DNA from: Verrucomicrobiota bacterium
GTDB lineage: Bacteria; Verrucomicrobiota; Verrucomicrobiia; Limisphaerales; PALSA-1396
Assembly (NCBI GenBank): GCA_016200005.1
Contig: JACQFP010000020.1
Location: forward strand, 62,001-126,000
Length of the DNA: 64,000 bases
Reading direction: 5' to 3'
In this document: in pieces, positions 51,056 to 59,597 of the stretch
Numbering within the stretch: the first letter of the stretch is position 1
How the letters are laid out: every line of letters starts with the position of its first letter
Translations under genes and position numbers: made by a program
Notes under the pieces: model-generated
What the model saw: only the letters and a program-made list of their open reading frames with translations
What the model was told of the DNA's origin: nothing
The model's database searches: none

Positions 51056-51436
51056 ATGGAGACTATGGCCATGAAAAGACCAATCAGGCAATTGTTGTTC
51101 TGGACACCCAGGATTCTGTGTATTCTGTTTGCTGGTTTCCTGAGCATCTTCGCCGCCGATGTATTCGGTGAGCACTATGGATTCTGGAAGACAATGCTCG
51201 CTTTACTGATACATCTCATTCCAACCTGTATCCTTCTTATCGTTTTGGCCGTCTCCTGGCGCTGGGAATGGGTTGGGGGCATTCTCTTTATTGTAATCGG
51301 GATATTTTATATTGTGACGTCTTGGGGCAGGTTCCATTGGGACTCGTATGTGTTTATTGGCGGCCCTCCGCTGCTGATCGGTGTTTTGTTCCTGCTCAAT
51401 TGGCTGTACAGGAGGGAGCTTAGAAGTAGTACCTGA
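51056..51436 (+). CDS. Small four-helix membrane protein
   Basis: About 126 residues with hydrophobic segments at about 17-33 (ILCILFAGFLSIFAADVFGE), 42-62 (LALLIHLIPTCILLIVLAVS), 66-85 (WVGGILFIVIGIFYIVTSWG) and 95-113 (FIGGPPLLIGVLFLLNWLYR), ending with basic RRELRSST. It resembles the DUF7670-type small membrane proteins. Three ATGs (51056, 51065, 51071) are possible starts. Function unknown; operator C directly precedes it. Confidence 0.7.
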   Translation: METMAMKRPIRQLLFWTPRILCILFAGFLSIFAADVFGEHYGFWKTMLALLIHLIPTCILLIVLAVSWRWEWVGGILFIVIGIFYIVTSWGRFHWDSYVFIGGPPLLIGVLFLLNWLYRRELRSST

Positions 51437-51539
51437 AAAGTAGTAACTGAAGTCCCAAGATCTGATGGTTTACCCATCTGACCACCAATGGATTGAAACG
51501 ACCGGAGCGCGTCGTGTCGGCGGGCGTCCCGCTCGGACG

Positions 51540-51717
51540 ACTGCTGAGGTAATCCGCCAGCGGTTTTTGAGTTCTTTTTCGCGGGATTATTCCACGGGCT
51601 CTCGCCCGGTTCCACCCGATCGAACACCTCCACGAGCCGGCTGTCCGCCTTGCGCAACGCCGCCTCCGAGGTCTGCTCGTTATATGGTTTGCGGTCCTGC
51701 CAGCAGCGCCAGATCAC
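51540..51717 (-). pseudogene. Possible IS110-type transposase C-terminal scrap
   Basis: On the minus strand the phrase MIWRCWQDRKPYNEQTSEAA recalls the end of IS110/IS1111-like transposases (IW-CW...PY). Nothing upstream resembles the catalytic domain, and no terminal repeats were seen. Low confidence: the phrase is short. Confidence 0.25.
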
Positions 51718-51938
51718 CCCCTGCTATTTGAACGCCCGCGCCCGAACCGCAGTTTGGTACGGGCAATCCTTCTGCCGTTGTTGCAGTTAAAACGCCGACG
51801 CCCACCGGCTCCACGATATGCTCTCCTTAATTAACGCGAATTCAAAATCGATTCGCGACAACTCGCGCAATTCGCGCCAATGTCCTTCCGTGTTCCCGCG
51901 TGTTTATGTGTACTACGCCGTGGCGCAGCGTCCAGCTT

Positions 51939-51971
51939 CAAGAAACGCCCAATCTTCGCCAAGAACGGGAG
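51939..51971 (+). promoter_or_regulatory. Candidate stress-island operator E
   Basis: AAGAAACGCCCAATCTTCGC is followed by CAAGAACGGGAGAGCGC. Half-sites CCCAA and GCCAA are 10 bp apart. The downstream CGGGAGAGCG is shared with operator A, and the upstream AAGAAACG with operator J. Sense orientation; 158 bp before the hsp20 ATG. Confidence 0.7.
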
Positions 51972-52120
51972 AGCGCAGATCGCGTGAATTCGGGATGTTG
52001 TAAGAGGGTTGAGCAGCAGGTTGTACGGTTCGCATTCGCTCAATCCGGGCGCGGGTGCCGGAAGCGGTGGAAGTGGCCCCGCGCCAAAACAACCCGATTC
52101 CACCAGAAATGGAATAGCTG

Positions 52121-52576
52121 ATGAATGCATTAATTCGTTACGATCCATTCAAGGAAATGGAAGAATTGCAGAACCGGTTTGCCAGAGTGTTCGGCTTGGC
52201 ACCGGCGCGCACCGGAGACGGTGGAAAGGAATTGATGACGGTCACGGAATGGTCGCCGTCCGTGGACATCATCGAGGATGAAAAGGAATGGCTCGTGAAA
52301 GCCGACTTGCCCGAGGTGAAGAAGGAAGACGTGAAGGTCACCGTCGAAAACGGTGTTCTCACCATCACCGGCGAGCGCAAGTTCGAGAAAGAGGAAAAAG
52401 ACAAGAAGTATCATCGCATCGAGCGGTCCTACGGGACGTTCATGCGGAGCTTCACGCTGCCTGATGGAGCCGATGGTTCAAAGGTCAATGCCGACTTCAA
52501 AGATGGCGTGCTCAGGGTTCACCTGGCCAAGAGCGAAAAGGCAAAGCCGAAGGCGGTTGAAGTCAAAGTGGCGTAG
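52121..52576 (+). CDS. Hsp20/alpha-crystallin small heat-shock protein
   Basis: 151 residues of an ATP-independent chaperone. An N-terminal arm (RYDPFKEMEELQNRFARVFG) is followed by the alpha-crystallin domain WSPSVDIIEDEKEWLVKADL through VENGVLTITGERKFEKEEKD and YGTFMRSFTLPDGADGSKVN. The signature A-x-x-x-n-GvL appears as ADFKDGVLRVHLAKSEKAKP. The C-terminal I-x-I-like anchor is weak (VEVKVA). Homologue type of mycobacterial HspX, the hallmark dormancy protein. Operator E lies upstream. Confidence 0.95.
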   Translation: MNALIRYDPFKEMEELQNRFARVFGLAPARTGDGGKELMTVTEWSPSVDIIEDEKEWLVKADLPEVKKEDVKVTVENGVLTITGERKFEKEEKDKKYHRIERSYGTFMRSFTLPDGADGSKVNADFKDGVLRVHLAKSEKAKPKAVEVKVA

Positions 52577-52689
52577 GATGCAAAGTCTGTTTGAAGCGAG
52601 GGGCGCGGGGAAAAGGGCCTGAGGTAAAAGCGGCAACAACCCCCGCCCACGCTTCAGCAGGCAAGCGTTTGGACTGGATCGCAACTGCT

Positions 52690-53067
52690 ATGGGAGTAAA
52701 TACAGCGCAACCCAAGAAATTCTGGTTGCGGTTCTGGCTTTATGTTCTGCCCGTGCTGTGGATGCTGTGGCTGGGTTTGGCATACGCCTACTGCATTCGG
52801 GTTTGGTTGCGGTTGGGGTATTGGCCGATTTTGATTGAAGACCATGCCGGGCTGAAGCACGGCGCCCATTGGGCGGCTGCCTTTTATTCGTGGTTTCTGC
52901 TGCTGCTCCTGCTCATTGCCTGGACGCTGGTGACGCTCGGCTCGCTTCCATTCATTCGCCGGTTGCGTACCGTTGAAACTTTTGTTGGCTTGATTCTATC
53001 CTGGCTTCCGGCGCTGTATGCCGTGTTAATCGATCCGGGCGGGAGACTATCATGGCTGATAGACTGA
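52690..53067 (+). CDS. Small membrane protein
   Basis: 125 residues from ATG 52690 with four hydrophobic stretches: about 13-35 (WLYVLPVLWMLWLGLAYAYC), 58-80 (AAFYSWFLLLLLLIAWTLVT) and two shorter ones near the C-terminus (VETFVGLILSWLPALYAVLI). No family recognised. It follows hsp20 by about 110 bp on the same strand and may share its transcript. Confidence 0.55.
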   Translation: MGVNTAQPKKFWLRFWLYVLPVLWMLWLGLAYAYCIRVWLRLGYWPILIEDHAGLKHGAHWAAAFYSWFLLLLLLIAWTLVTLGSLPFIRRLRTVETFVGLILSWLPALYAVLIDPGGRLSWLID

Positions 53068-53112
53068 CTCGCCCTTAGGCTCTAAATCTGTAATTCCGAA
53101 CTTCTTGAGGTT

Positions 53113-53298
53113 ATGCCCAACCCACCAAAAAAAGTTTCACACAGACTGGGACCGAACCGCAATGAATCCGCCCGAAGATTGCGGAAGCGCGATCCCAATT
53201 TCGCGCAATCGCGCGACATCCGTGAAGACCGCGGCGAACGTCAGATCAAAATGGTGCGGCGCCGGCAGACTTTGCTCGCGACGCTTCCACGCAAGTAA
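53113..53298 (+). CDS. Small, very basic hypothetical protein
   Basis: 61 residues with about 18 Arg/Lys: PNPPKKVSHRLGPNRNESAR, then RLRKRDPNFAQSRDIREDRG, ending RQTLLATLPRK. It could bind nucleic acid. GAGG lies 8 bp before the ATG. Low information content, so coding status is moderate. Confidence 0.4.
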   Translation: MPNPPKKVSHRLGPNRNESARRLRKRDPNFAQSRDIREDRGERQIKMVRRRQTLLATLPRK

Positions 53299-53516
53299 TC
53301 TCCAAGTTGCGGTGCAACGGGAAAGCAATTGCCGGACGGAACTCGCGCAGCCGACACCGTTGAATCCATAGCGTTGACAGCGGGCGTCCCCCCATTGACG
53401 GGAAACCAACTTTTTCCAATCACCGAAGCAATGAAGTTTTGGCCCGTAACGCGTAGAGCGGCGGGTCGTGACGATTGCGGATCGATGGCAAACCTAGCGA
53501 GCGTTGACAAGAGTAA

Positions 53517-53729
53517 CTAGCTTCTCACCAATGGCGGCCGACCGTGTTTGAGTCGCAAACGCTCAAGCAGTTCAGCTTCTGTCTCCGGACACCGATCAAG
53601 TTTGTGCACGCTCGCCCGGCCCTTTAACTCAACAAGCCGCCGGGCGCGCTTTTCAACATCATCATGAAAAGTCAAGCTGTAGAGCGGAAGCATACTGGCC
53701 ATGTTTTCAATTCGTGAGGGTTGGTTCAT
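53517..53729 (-). CDS. Small hypothetical protein after a response regulator
   Basis: 70 residues from ATG 53729, which overlaps the stop of the response regulator gene (ATGA). It is helical and charged (LYSLTFHDDVEKRARRLVEL, TEAELLERLRLKHGRPP). No family recognised. Coupled translation supports it being real. Confidence 0.5.
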   Translation of the reverse strand: MNQPSRIENMASMLPLYSLTFHDDVEKRARRLVELKGRASVHKLDRCPETEAELLERLRLKHGRPPLVRS

Positions 53730-54265
53730 TCGTTGATGCCCCAGCAACGTATCTGCCTGCTGCCACTGAAGGTTTCGGCCGGCACCGGAGGGCCGATTCT
53801 GCCATCGCTTCGGTGCTTGGCGGCCGCGCGCAATGCTTCTTTCACAGCGTCCAACAATTCGTCGGTGGCAAAGGGTTTCGACAGCGTGGCGGCAAGCTGG
53901 AGCCATTGATGCTTGCTGAGTTCCTCGGCATCCAACAGTCCCGATGCCAGGATGACGGGGACTGTCATGTGCGCGGAGCGGAGCTTTGCGACCAGTTCCA
54001 ACCCTGACAACCTCGGCATGTGGTTGTCGGTTATCACAAGGTCGTAGCTACGGGTCTGCAGCAGTTCCCAAGCGGCTTCGCCGTCTTCAGCGACTTCCAC
54101 TTGATAGTCGGACCGGACAAGGACGTGAGCTGTCAACTGGAGGATGGAAATGTCGTCCTCGACCAGGAGAATGCGGTTCGACGGATTTGTTCGTCGGCGA
54201 GTGGGTGCGTCGCTGGCTTTGTCAGGAGAAGGTTCAAGCAGCGTGGTCATGGTTTCGGGGTGCAT
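53726..54265 (-). CDS. Stand-alone response regulator receiver protein
   Basis: 179 residues with a single REC domain at about 31-150: ILLVEDDISILQLTAHVLVR (acidic pair), YDLVITDNHMPRLSGLELVA (phosphorylated Asp), VPVILASGLLD (Thr/Ser position) and ATLSKPFATDELLDAVKEAL (Lys). No output domain, so it acts by protein contact or as a phosphate sink. It lies in the minus-strand line of genes behind the kinase/LuxR pair. Confidence 0.88.
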   Translation of the reverse strand: MHPETMTTLLEPSPDKASDAPTRRRTNPSNRILLVEDDISILQLTAHVLVRSDYQVEVAEDGEAAWELLQTRSYDLVITDNHMPRLSGLELVAKLRSAHMTVPVILASGLLDAEELSKHQWLQLAATLSKPFATDELLDAVKEALRAAAKHRSDGRIGPPVPAETFSGSRQIRCWGINE

Positions 54266-54302
54266 TTGGACGTTGGATGTCGCATTGTTGTTGCCATCGG
54301 AT

Positions 54303-54884
54303 TCATGGATTCGCGCGCCAGTTCAGCGAGTGGGTCGGCACCTGAAGGATGTCGTCGAGGATCGGGGTGACCGTTTCAGCGCGCTGACGAATACTTTCGA
54401 TGGTCGAATCGGATGAATCTTCATGGCGTGCCGACGGTGCAAAGAAATCGAAGCCTCCATCTCGCGCGGCTCGCTGCATGAACTGATACCGTTGCGAATC
54501 GGATTTGTCCGTTTTGTCCGCCGAACCGAGAAGAGCGACTACCGCAATGGTGTCATCCCGTTTCTGGGCCAGGCACGACCGCACCCAACTCTCGACTACG
54601 ACAGGCAGTTCGGTCTCGCTGCTGGTCGAGATGATGAGAATGTCCGCGTTGATTGTTTCGGCTGCCGCCACGGCGCGCCAGTCCGGGTCTTCCAGAAACT
54701 CGAACCGCCAGAGCTGGGGACGAAACTCGATCTCATCGCCAATACCACGCGTCAGGTTTGCAAGTGTGCGCATGGCGCGTTGCCCGGCGGGAATATCGTC
54801 GTAGGCGATGACAACGTTCAAGGTCGCGTCAACTTTGCTGTCATCCAATGTGGGCGCTAAATTCAAGGGAAGCTCGTTTTTCAT
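54303..54884 (-). CDS. Hypothetical protein found among stress regulators
   Basis: 193 residues from ATG 54884. LNVVIAYDDIPAGQRAMRTL opens an alpha/beta fold; EFRPQLWRFEFLEDPDWRAV and INADILIISTSSETELP suggest a Rossmann-like, USP- or receiver-like arrangement without recognisable active residues. It separates the two response regulator genes. I do not recognise a named family. Confidence 0.55.
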   Translation of the reverse strand: MKNELPLNLAPTLDDSKVDATLNVVIAYDDIPAGQRAMRTLANLTRGIGDEIEFRPQLWRFEFLEDPDWRAVAAAETINADILIISTSSETELPVVVESWVRSCLAQKRDDTIAVVALLGSADKTDKSDSQRYQFMQRAARDGGFDFFAPSARHEDSSDSTIESIRQRAETVTPILDDILQVPTHSLNWRANP

Positions 54885-55044
54885 GAGCGGAGGGTAACAG
54901 AACGCATGGGCACTGAAATTGGAGTTCAACCGGTTTTTCCATAAGGAAATTCCGTACCGGCCTGGGTGATTTGTTACTGCTGGGACAATCTGTTTAGATC
55001 GCTCCGCGAACAAAACTTCGTCCAGAGACTGGTTGCGTCGGCTG

Positions 55045-55803
55045 CTACTTTTTGACGAGCTGGCTGGGGGCTGCATCCTGCGTTTCCACCCAGCGGACAG
55101 CATGGCGAACGAGCGAGGTTGCGTCCTTCAATTCCAGTTTCTCTTTGAGGTGACCGCGATGCGCATCAACTGTCTTCGGACTGAGGTTCAGTTGTTTCGC
55201 GATTTCGCGCGTGCTCTTACCCTGGCCAACAAGTTGGAAGATCTCAAACTCGCGGTCGCTGAGCTTCTCGATGGGGGAAGCGGAGCCACGCGGGCGGCGT
55301 CCGGACATGGCGTCCAGCAGTCGCGCGGAGATCTGCGGGCTGACGTACGCCTCCCCGCTCAACACGAGGCGGATAACCTCCAATACCTTGGCCGCCCCGG
55401 CGTCCTTCATCAGGTAGCCTCGCGCGCCCGCGCGCAACGCCCGTTCCGCGTAGAGCACCTCGTCGTGCATCGACAGCACGAGCATCGGCAGCTCGGGCAT
55501 CATGGCGTGAACGTCTTTGAGGAATTCAAATCCGCTGCGGCCGGGCATCGTCATGTCCGTCACCATCAAGTCCGGTTTCGATCTCGACAATACGGACATC
55601 GCCTCGGCGGGATTGCAGGCCTCGCAGCAGACCTCCAGGTCGGCCTGCCGACTGATGATGATGCCCAAGCCCTCCCGCGTTATTGGATGGTCGTCCACCA
55701 ACAGCACGCGCCGTTTGGCTGGCGTGTTCGTGTCGGCGGTTTTTAGCCCGGCGACTCTCGGCGTGGGTTTGGTTCGGCCCCTCGTGTGTTGCTTAGTGCT
55801 CAT
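55045..55803 (-). CDS. NarL/LuxR-family response regulator
   Basis: 252 residues. The receiver domain (about 32-150) has RVLLVDDHPITREGLGIIIS, DLMVTDMTMPGRSGFEFLKD (phosphorylation Asp) and GYLMKDAGAAKVLEVIR (Lys). The LuxR HTH (about 180-240) reads LSDREFEIFQLVGQGKSTRE, then IAKQLNLSPKTVDAHRGHLK. It is encoded directly behind the large NarL-type kinase and overlaps its stop by 11 bp, making a two-component pair. In architecture it is the counterpart of DosR/NarL. It is the main candidate for binding the repeated operator, though this is untested. Confidence 0.92.
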   Translation of the reverse strand: MSTKQHTRGRTKPTPRVAGLKTADTNTPAKRRVLLVDDHPITREGLGIIISRQADLEVCCEACNPAEAMSVLSRSKPDLMVTDMTMPGRSGFEFLKDVHAMMPELPMLVLSMHDEVLYAERALRAGARGYLMKDAGAAKVLEVIRLVLSGEAYVSPQISARLLDAMSGRRPRGSASPIEKLSDREFEIFQLVGQGKSTREIAKQLNLSPKTVDAHRGHLKEKLELKDATSLVRHAVRWVETQDAAPSQLVKK

Positions 55804-58800
55804 GATGGTTCAAAGGAAGTGTGCAAGTGACGCTCACGCCTTGGCCGGGCTTCGATTCAATCTCCAAGGCAGCGCCGATGACGTGGGCACGATGGCGCAT
55901 GACCTCCAGCCCCATTCCTGACTTCGATCTCCTCCGCTTGGGCAGGCCCCGGCCGTCGTCCTTGATTTGCAGGCGCAACCCGTCGTGGTCATGCGCGAGG
56001 TTAATGTCGATGCGCCGCGTCCGGGCGTGCTTGAGCGCGTTGTTGACGGCTTCCTGGGCGATGCGGAAGAGGTGCGCCGCAGTCTGAGAACTGTCGAGCA
56101 ACACCGGGGTGCGGCAGTCAAAGCGGCACTCCACCCTGCCGGGGACATGGGTGGTGTGAGCCAATTGCTTGAGCGCGCCCATCAGCCCTTCTGTCTTCAG
56201 GTTCACTGGCGACAGGCCGCGGGCCAGCGAACGCGTGACCGTGATGCATTCCCGCAGCGCCTGGCTCATCTGCCGCGCCTGCTCCAGAAGCCGTTCCCGG
56301 TTGGCCGTCAAATCGTTCGCTGCCAAATCTTCCTGCAGCAGAAAGCACTTCATCTCCAGCCCCGTCAGTTGCTGACCCAGACCGTCGTGCAAATCGTGGC
56401 CGATGCGCTGTTGCTCCCGGTCGCTGGCTTCGAGCAATTCGGACTCCAGTCGGCGCCGCTCCGTGATGTCGCGGACGGTGACGATCACGCCGACAATTTG
56501 TTCCCGCGCATCCCGCAATGGAGCGAAACGCTCCACCTTCCAGCCCTGCTTCCCTTTTTCCGGCACGTCGAACGGCGCGGCTGGGGATTCAAAGACCTCG
56601 CCGGCCAGCGCCCGCGCAAACATTTCTTCGAAATGCTGCTGGCGCAGAAACGGAAACAACTCCAACGTGCGCCGTCCCCGCACCTCCTCCGCGCGGCAGC
56701 CGCTGAGCCGTTCCATGAACGGATTCCAGACCACAAACCTTCCCTCCCGATCGTAAACGACGATGCCGGTCTCCGCCCCGTCGATGACCTGTTTGCCGAA
56801 CTCATTCGCTTCGCGCAGCGCCTCCTCGGCTTTCTTGCGCTCCATGAACTGTCCGATCTGCCTGCCGAGAGTGACGAACATCTGCAACAGATCTTCATCT
56901 GGATCGGTTACGCGATGGGTCAGGAACGCCATCACGCCCAAGATATGTTGGTCAAGTTGGATGGGGAAGGCCAAGGCTGAGCGCAGCCCAGCCCGGGCCG
57001 CCTCCCGCTTGCGCAGAAAGTGCGAGCGCCGTGCGATCTCCGGAATCCATTCCGGCTCGCGCGTGGACAGCACATGCCCAGGTAGAGAGCCGAACATCGG
57101 GATGGAAAGCTTCAGGCTGTGCTTCACGAAGGCTTCCAGCTTTCTTCCGGGCGCATGCCAGACATGCACCATGCGCAGTTTTTTCGGCGCAGCCACCGCC
57201 TCCCAAAACTCCCCAACGTCCCATTCAAAAGTTTCCGCGAGAATTTGTATCAACTTCGGAACCGTTTCAGCCACCGAGTTGGAGGCGGCGAGCAACCGCG
57301 CCGTCTCGTATAGCAAGTGCCGACGTTGTTCAGCGCGTTTGCGTTCCGTGATGTCGAAATTCACACCCAGAAACCGCGATGCCCGTCCTTTGGCCTCCAA
57401 AACGTTTTCTCCGGGCACGTCTTCGAAGGCAAACCGGCCTTTCCCCGCCAGCCATCGCTCTCGTCCGTCGGCGCGCACGATGCGAAACTCCGAGTCAAAT
57501 TCCCCGGTCCGCAGTGCCTCCTTCCATTCGGCGCGGACCCGCGCGATGTCGTTGGGATGGACGAAGCGGAAGAAGGTTTCCGCGCTCGCTGGCGCCTCGC
57601 CAGGTTTAAGCCCAAGCAGCTCGAACTCGACGGTGTTCCAGTGCTCCTCATCGTTCGCGAAGTTGATTTCGAACGTCCCCATCGCGCTCGCTTGGAGCGC
57701 GAGCCGCAGTCGTTCCTCGCTCTCCCGCAGAGCGAGTTCCGCCTGCTTGCGCTTGCTGATGTCAATCAGAAAACCCTTGATGCTGACCGGCCCGGTTGCG
57801 CCCTTCACGACGTGCACGATGTCGTGAAACCAGACGGTTTGGCCGTCGGCGGCCACCATCCGATATTCCAGTTCAAAGTCGTCGGCCTGGCTGGCTCTTT
57901 CCGCGCAAGTTTTCATCGCAGCCTCCCGGTCTTCGGGATGGATGTGATCCACCCAGAACCCGTCTTTGAACCAGTCCGTCAACGGGTAGCCAAGAACTTC
58001 CACTGCCCAGGCGCTGACATAAGAAATGCGCCACGTGGCGAAATCCGCCTCCCAGGCAATGATCCTCGTCGATTCCACCAGGTGCCGAAACCGCCGCTCG
58101 CTTTCGCTCAGCGCCGCTTCCACCTTTTTGCGTTGCGTAATGTCGCGTACGATGCCCGTGAAAATGCGCCGTCCGCCCAACCGCACTTCGCTCACCGACA
58201 GCTCGAGCGGGAAGACGCTGCCGTCCTTGCGGCGGCCCGCTACTTCGCGCCCGACGCCGATGACTTTGCGTTCGCCCGTCTCGCGGTAATGCACCAGATA
58301 ACGGTCACGTTGTTCACGATGGGGTGATGGCATCAGCAGGCTGAGGCTCTGTCCAATCACCTCGTTGGCGCGATAGCCAAACAGTTTTTCCGCCGCCTGG
58401 TTGAATGACTCGATGGTGTCGCGCTCGTCGATGGTGATGATGCCATCGACCGCCGTGTCGAGGACTGCCCGCAGCCGGGCTTCGCTGTCACGCAGCGCCT
58501 GCTCGACCCGCTTGCGTGCGGTGATGTCGGTAATGGCCGTGCGGCAGACATATCCCTTCTGCTCGTCATCGTAAGAGAGCACGCTCTGCATCACCACGGG
58601 GAGCGCGCTGCCGTCTTTGCGGGTCAGATGCAACTCGGTCACGACGCGCTCCTCCGCGCTCGAGAGCTTGGCGAGATGCTCGCGGAACAGTGCCTGGTCC
58701 TCGCGCGCAACGTGCCGGTGAAATGGCACGCCCACGAAGCGCGTCCGTTCCTCACCGAGCATCCCGGCGGCGGTGAGGTTGATTTCGCGGATGACACCTT

Positions 58801-59053
58801 GATCGTCGAAGGTCACGAAGCCGACGGGTGCAAAATCGTAGAGGTCGGCGTAGCGGTCACGCGAGACTTCGAGCACCTGCCGCGCCTCGCGCAACTCGTG
58901 GTTGCGCATCTCCGATTCGATTTGACGCACCTGGCGGTCGTGCAACAACCGCTCGCGTTCAGTGGTGGCGGTGGTGGGCTTAAGTTCAGGCGCGGCTGCT
59001 CCCTTCACCCTCCCGGCGGTGGTCTTTCGCGAAACTGTTCTTTTCAAAGCCAT
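55793..59053 (-). CDS. Multi-PAS/GAF sensor histidine kinase, NarL type (HisKA_3)
   Basis: 1086 residues, no clear membrane segment, so cytosolic sensing is likely. Order: coiled coil (about 30-70), PAS (LYDFAPVGFVTFDDQGVIRE, about 70-180), PAS (VLDTAVDGIITIDERDTIES, about 190-310), PAS (about 320-440), PAS (LALQASAMGTFEINFANDEE, about 450-570), GAF (about 580-735), PAS (VIDGAETGIVVYDREGRFVV, about 750-865), HisKA_3 with the phospho-His in QQRIGHDLHDGLGQQLTGLE, and HATPase (FRIAQEAVNNALKHARTRRI, then LQIKDDGRGLP). The ligand, such as oxygen, NO or redox state, cannot be read; DosS senses such gases through GAF domains. Confidence 0.92.
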   Translation of the reverse strand: MALKRTVSRKTTAGRVKGAAAPELKPTTATTERERLLHDRQVRQIESEMRNHELREARQVLEVSRDRYADLYDFAPVGFVTFDDQGVIREINLTAAGMLGEERTRFVGVPFHRHVAREDQALFREHLAKLSSAEERVVTELHLTRKDGSALPVVMQSVLSYDDEQKGYVCRTAITDITARKRVEQALRDSEARLRAVLDTAVDGIITIDERDTIESFNQAAEKLFGYRANEVIGQSLSLLMPSPHREQRDRYLVHYRETGERKVIGVGREVAGRRKDGSVFPLELSVSEVRLGGRRIFTGIVRDITQRKKVEAALSESERRFRHLVESTRIIAWEADFATWRISYVSAWAVEVLGYPLTDWFKDGFWVDHIHPEDREAAMKTCAERASQADDFELEYRMVAADGQTVWFHDIVHVVKGATGPVSIKGFLIDISKRKQAELALRESEERLRLALQASAMGTFEINFANDEEHWNTVEFELLGLKPGEAPASAETFFRFVHPNDIARVRAEWKEALRTGEFDSEFRIVRADGRERWLAGKGRFAFEDVPGENVLEAKGRASRFLGVNFDITERKRAEQRRHLLYETARLLAASNSVAETVPKLIQILAETFEWDVGEFWEAVAAPKKLRMVHVWHAPGRKLEAFVKHSLKLSIPMFGSLPGHVLSTREPEWIPEIARRSHFLRKREAARAGLRSALAFPIQLDQHILGVMAFLTHRVTDPDEDLLQMFVTLGRQIGQFMERKKAEEALREANEFGKQVIDGAETGIVVYDREGRFVVWNPFMERLSGCRAEEVRGRRTLELFPFLRQQHFEEMFARALAGEVFESPAAPFDVPEKGKQGWKVERFAPLRDAREQIVGVIVTVRDITERRRLESELLEASDREQQRIGHDLHDGLGQQLTGLEMKCFLLQEDLAANDLTANRERLLEQARQMSQALRECITVTRSLARGLSPVNLKTEGLMGALKQLAHTTHVPGRVECRFDCRTPVLLDSSQTAAHLFRIAQEAVNNALKHARTRRIDINLAHDHDGLRLQIKDDGRGLPKRRRSKSGMGLEVMRHRAHVIGAALEIESKPGQGVSVTCTLPLNHHEH

Positions 59054-59113
59054 ACCAGCCGGATGATGTCGAAGCGTTTCATCTTTATCAATACCGGCTG
59101 TGTTGCGTCCCGC

Positions 59114-59434
59114 TCAGTCGGCCGAGTGCTGTGATGGAGCAGGAATGGCGCGCCGTACCTTCATGGTCCAATGCTGAAAAACATTCCGCGCGGCGACGCG
59201 GGCCTCGGGCAACGGCACGCGCCGCCGCACAACTTCCTTCGCCGGAAGCCAGGGCTGGCGAAACCCGTCCACACCAGGCGGTAGGTCCGTCGGTTGCACC
59301 AAGGAGTCCAGTTCAACCACAACGGTGGAGCTGGCCGTATCGTATTTCGCGTCTGCCGTCGCACACAACTCCCATCCACCGCCGGCGTTCCGGACGGACA
59401 CGACGACCTCGCGCAGTGAAACGACCTTTCTCAT
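59114..59434 (-). CDS. Hypothetical protein, paralogue 1 of a pair
   Basis: About 106 residues from ATG 59434. The middle VVELDSLVQPTDLPPG and the end WLPAKEVVRRRVPLPEARVA, FQHWTMKVRRAIPAPS match the protein at 61649-61963 (LELDSFIRPVDI; DWLPKKESLQESVSQAE; FHRWVGKVRQSVPSP). Unknown family. It sits 60 bp upstream of the kinase start and may be the first gene of the kinase operon. Confidence 0.6.
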   Translation of the reverse strand: MRKVVSLREVVVSVRNAGGGWELCATADAKYDTASSTVVVELDSLVQPTDLPPGVDGFRQPWLPAKEVVRRRVPLPEARVAARNVFQHWTMKVRRAIPAPSQHSAD

Positions 59435-59597
59435 ACTTAGAGCCACTTACCGTTTCCATAGCAGGCACTGAAAAGCCCGCGGCCCGAGATTTGTTCAAGA
59501 TCAACCCTCGGCTGGGCAGGCCGAAACCGGCAGCGTTGCCAATCCAGGCAACCCATCATTCGTTGTCAGCAGGGGTTTCTTGTGCATGGCAGGAGGC

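Larger units (their letters stand above)
51437..52120. other. 684-bp region before hsp20
   Basis: It contains a possible transposase scrap (51540-51717, minus), then DNA without recognisable features until operator E at 51939-51971. The 150 bp between the operator and hsp20 is a leader with no evident gene. Confidence 0.45.

Noticed and set aside
53395-53430. AACCAACTTTTTCCAATCAC as an operator copy
   Set aside because: Half-sites are degenerate (CCAAC, TCCAA), no A-tract, and no plus-strand gene follows.
54930-54965. TTATGGAAAAACCGG (minus) upstream of the 54884 gene as an operator copy
   Set aside because: Similarity limited to a short A-rich and CCGG stretch; the GCCAA half-sites are missing.
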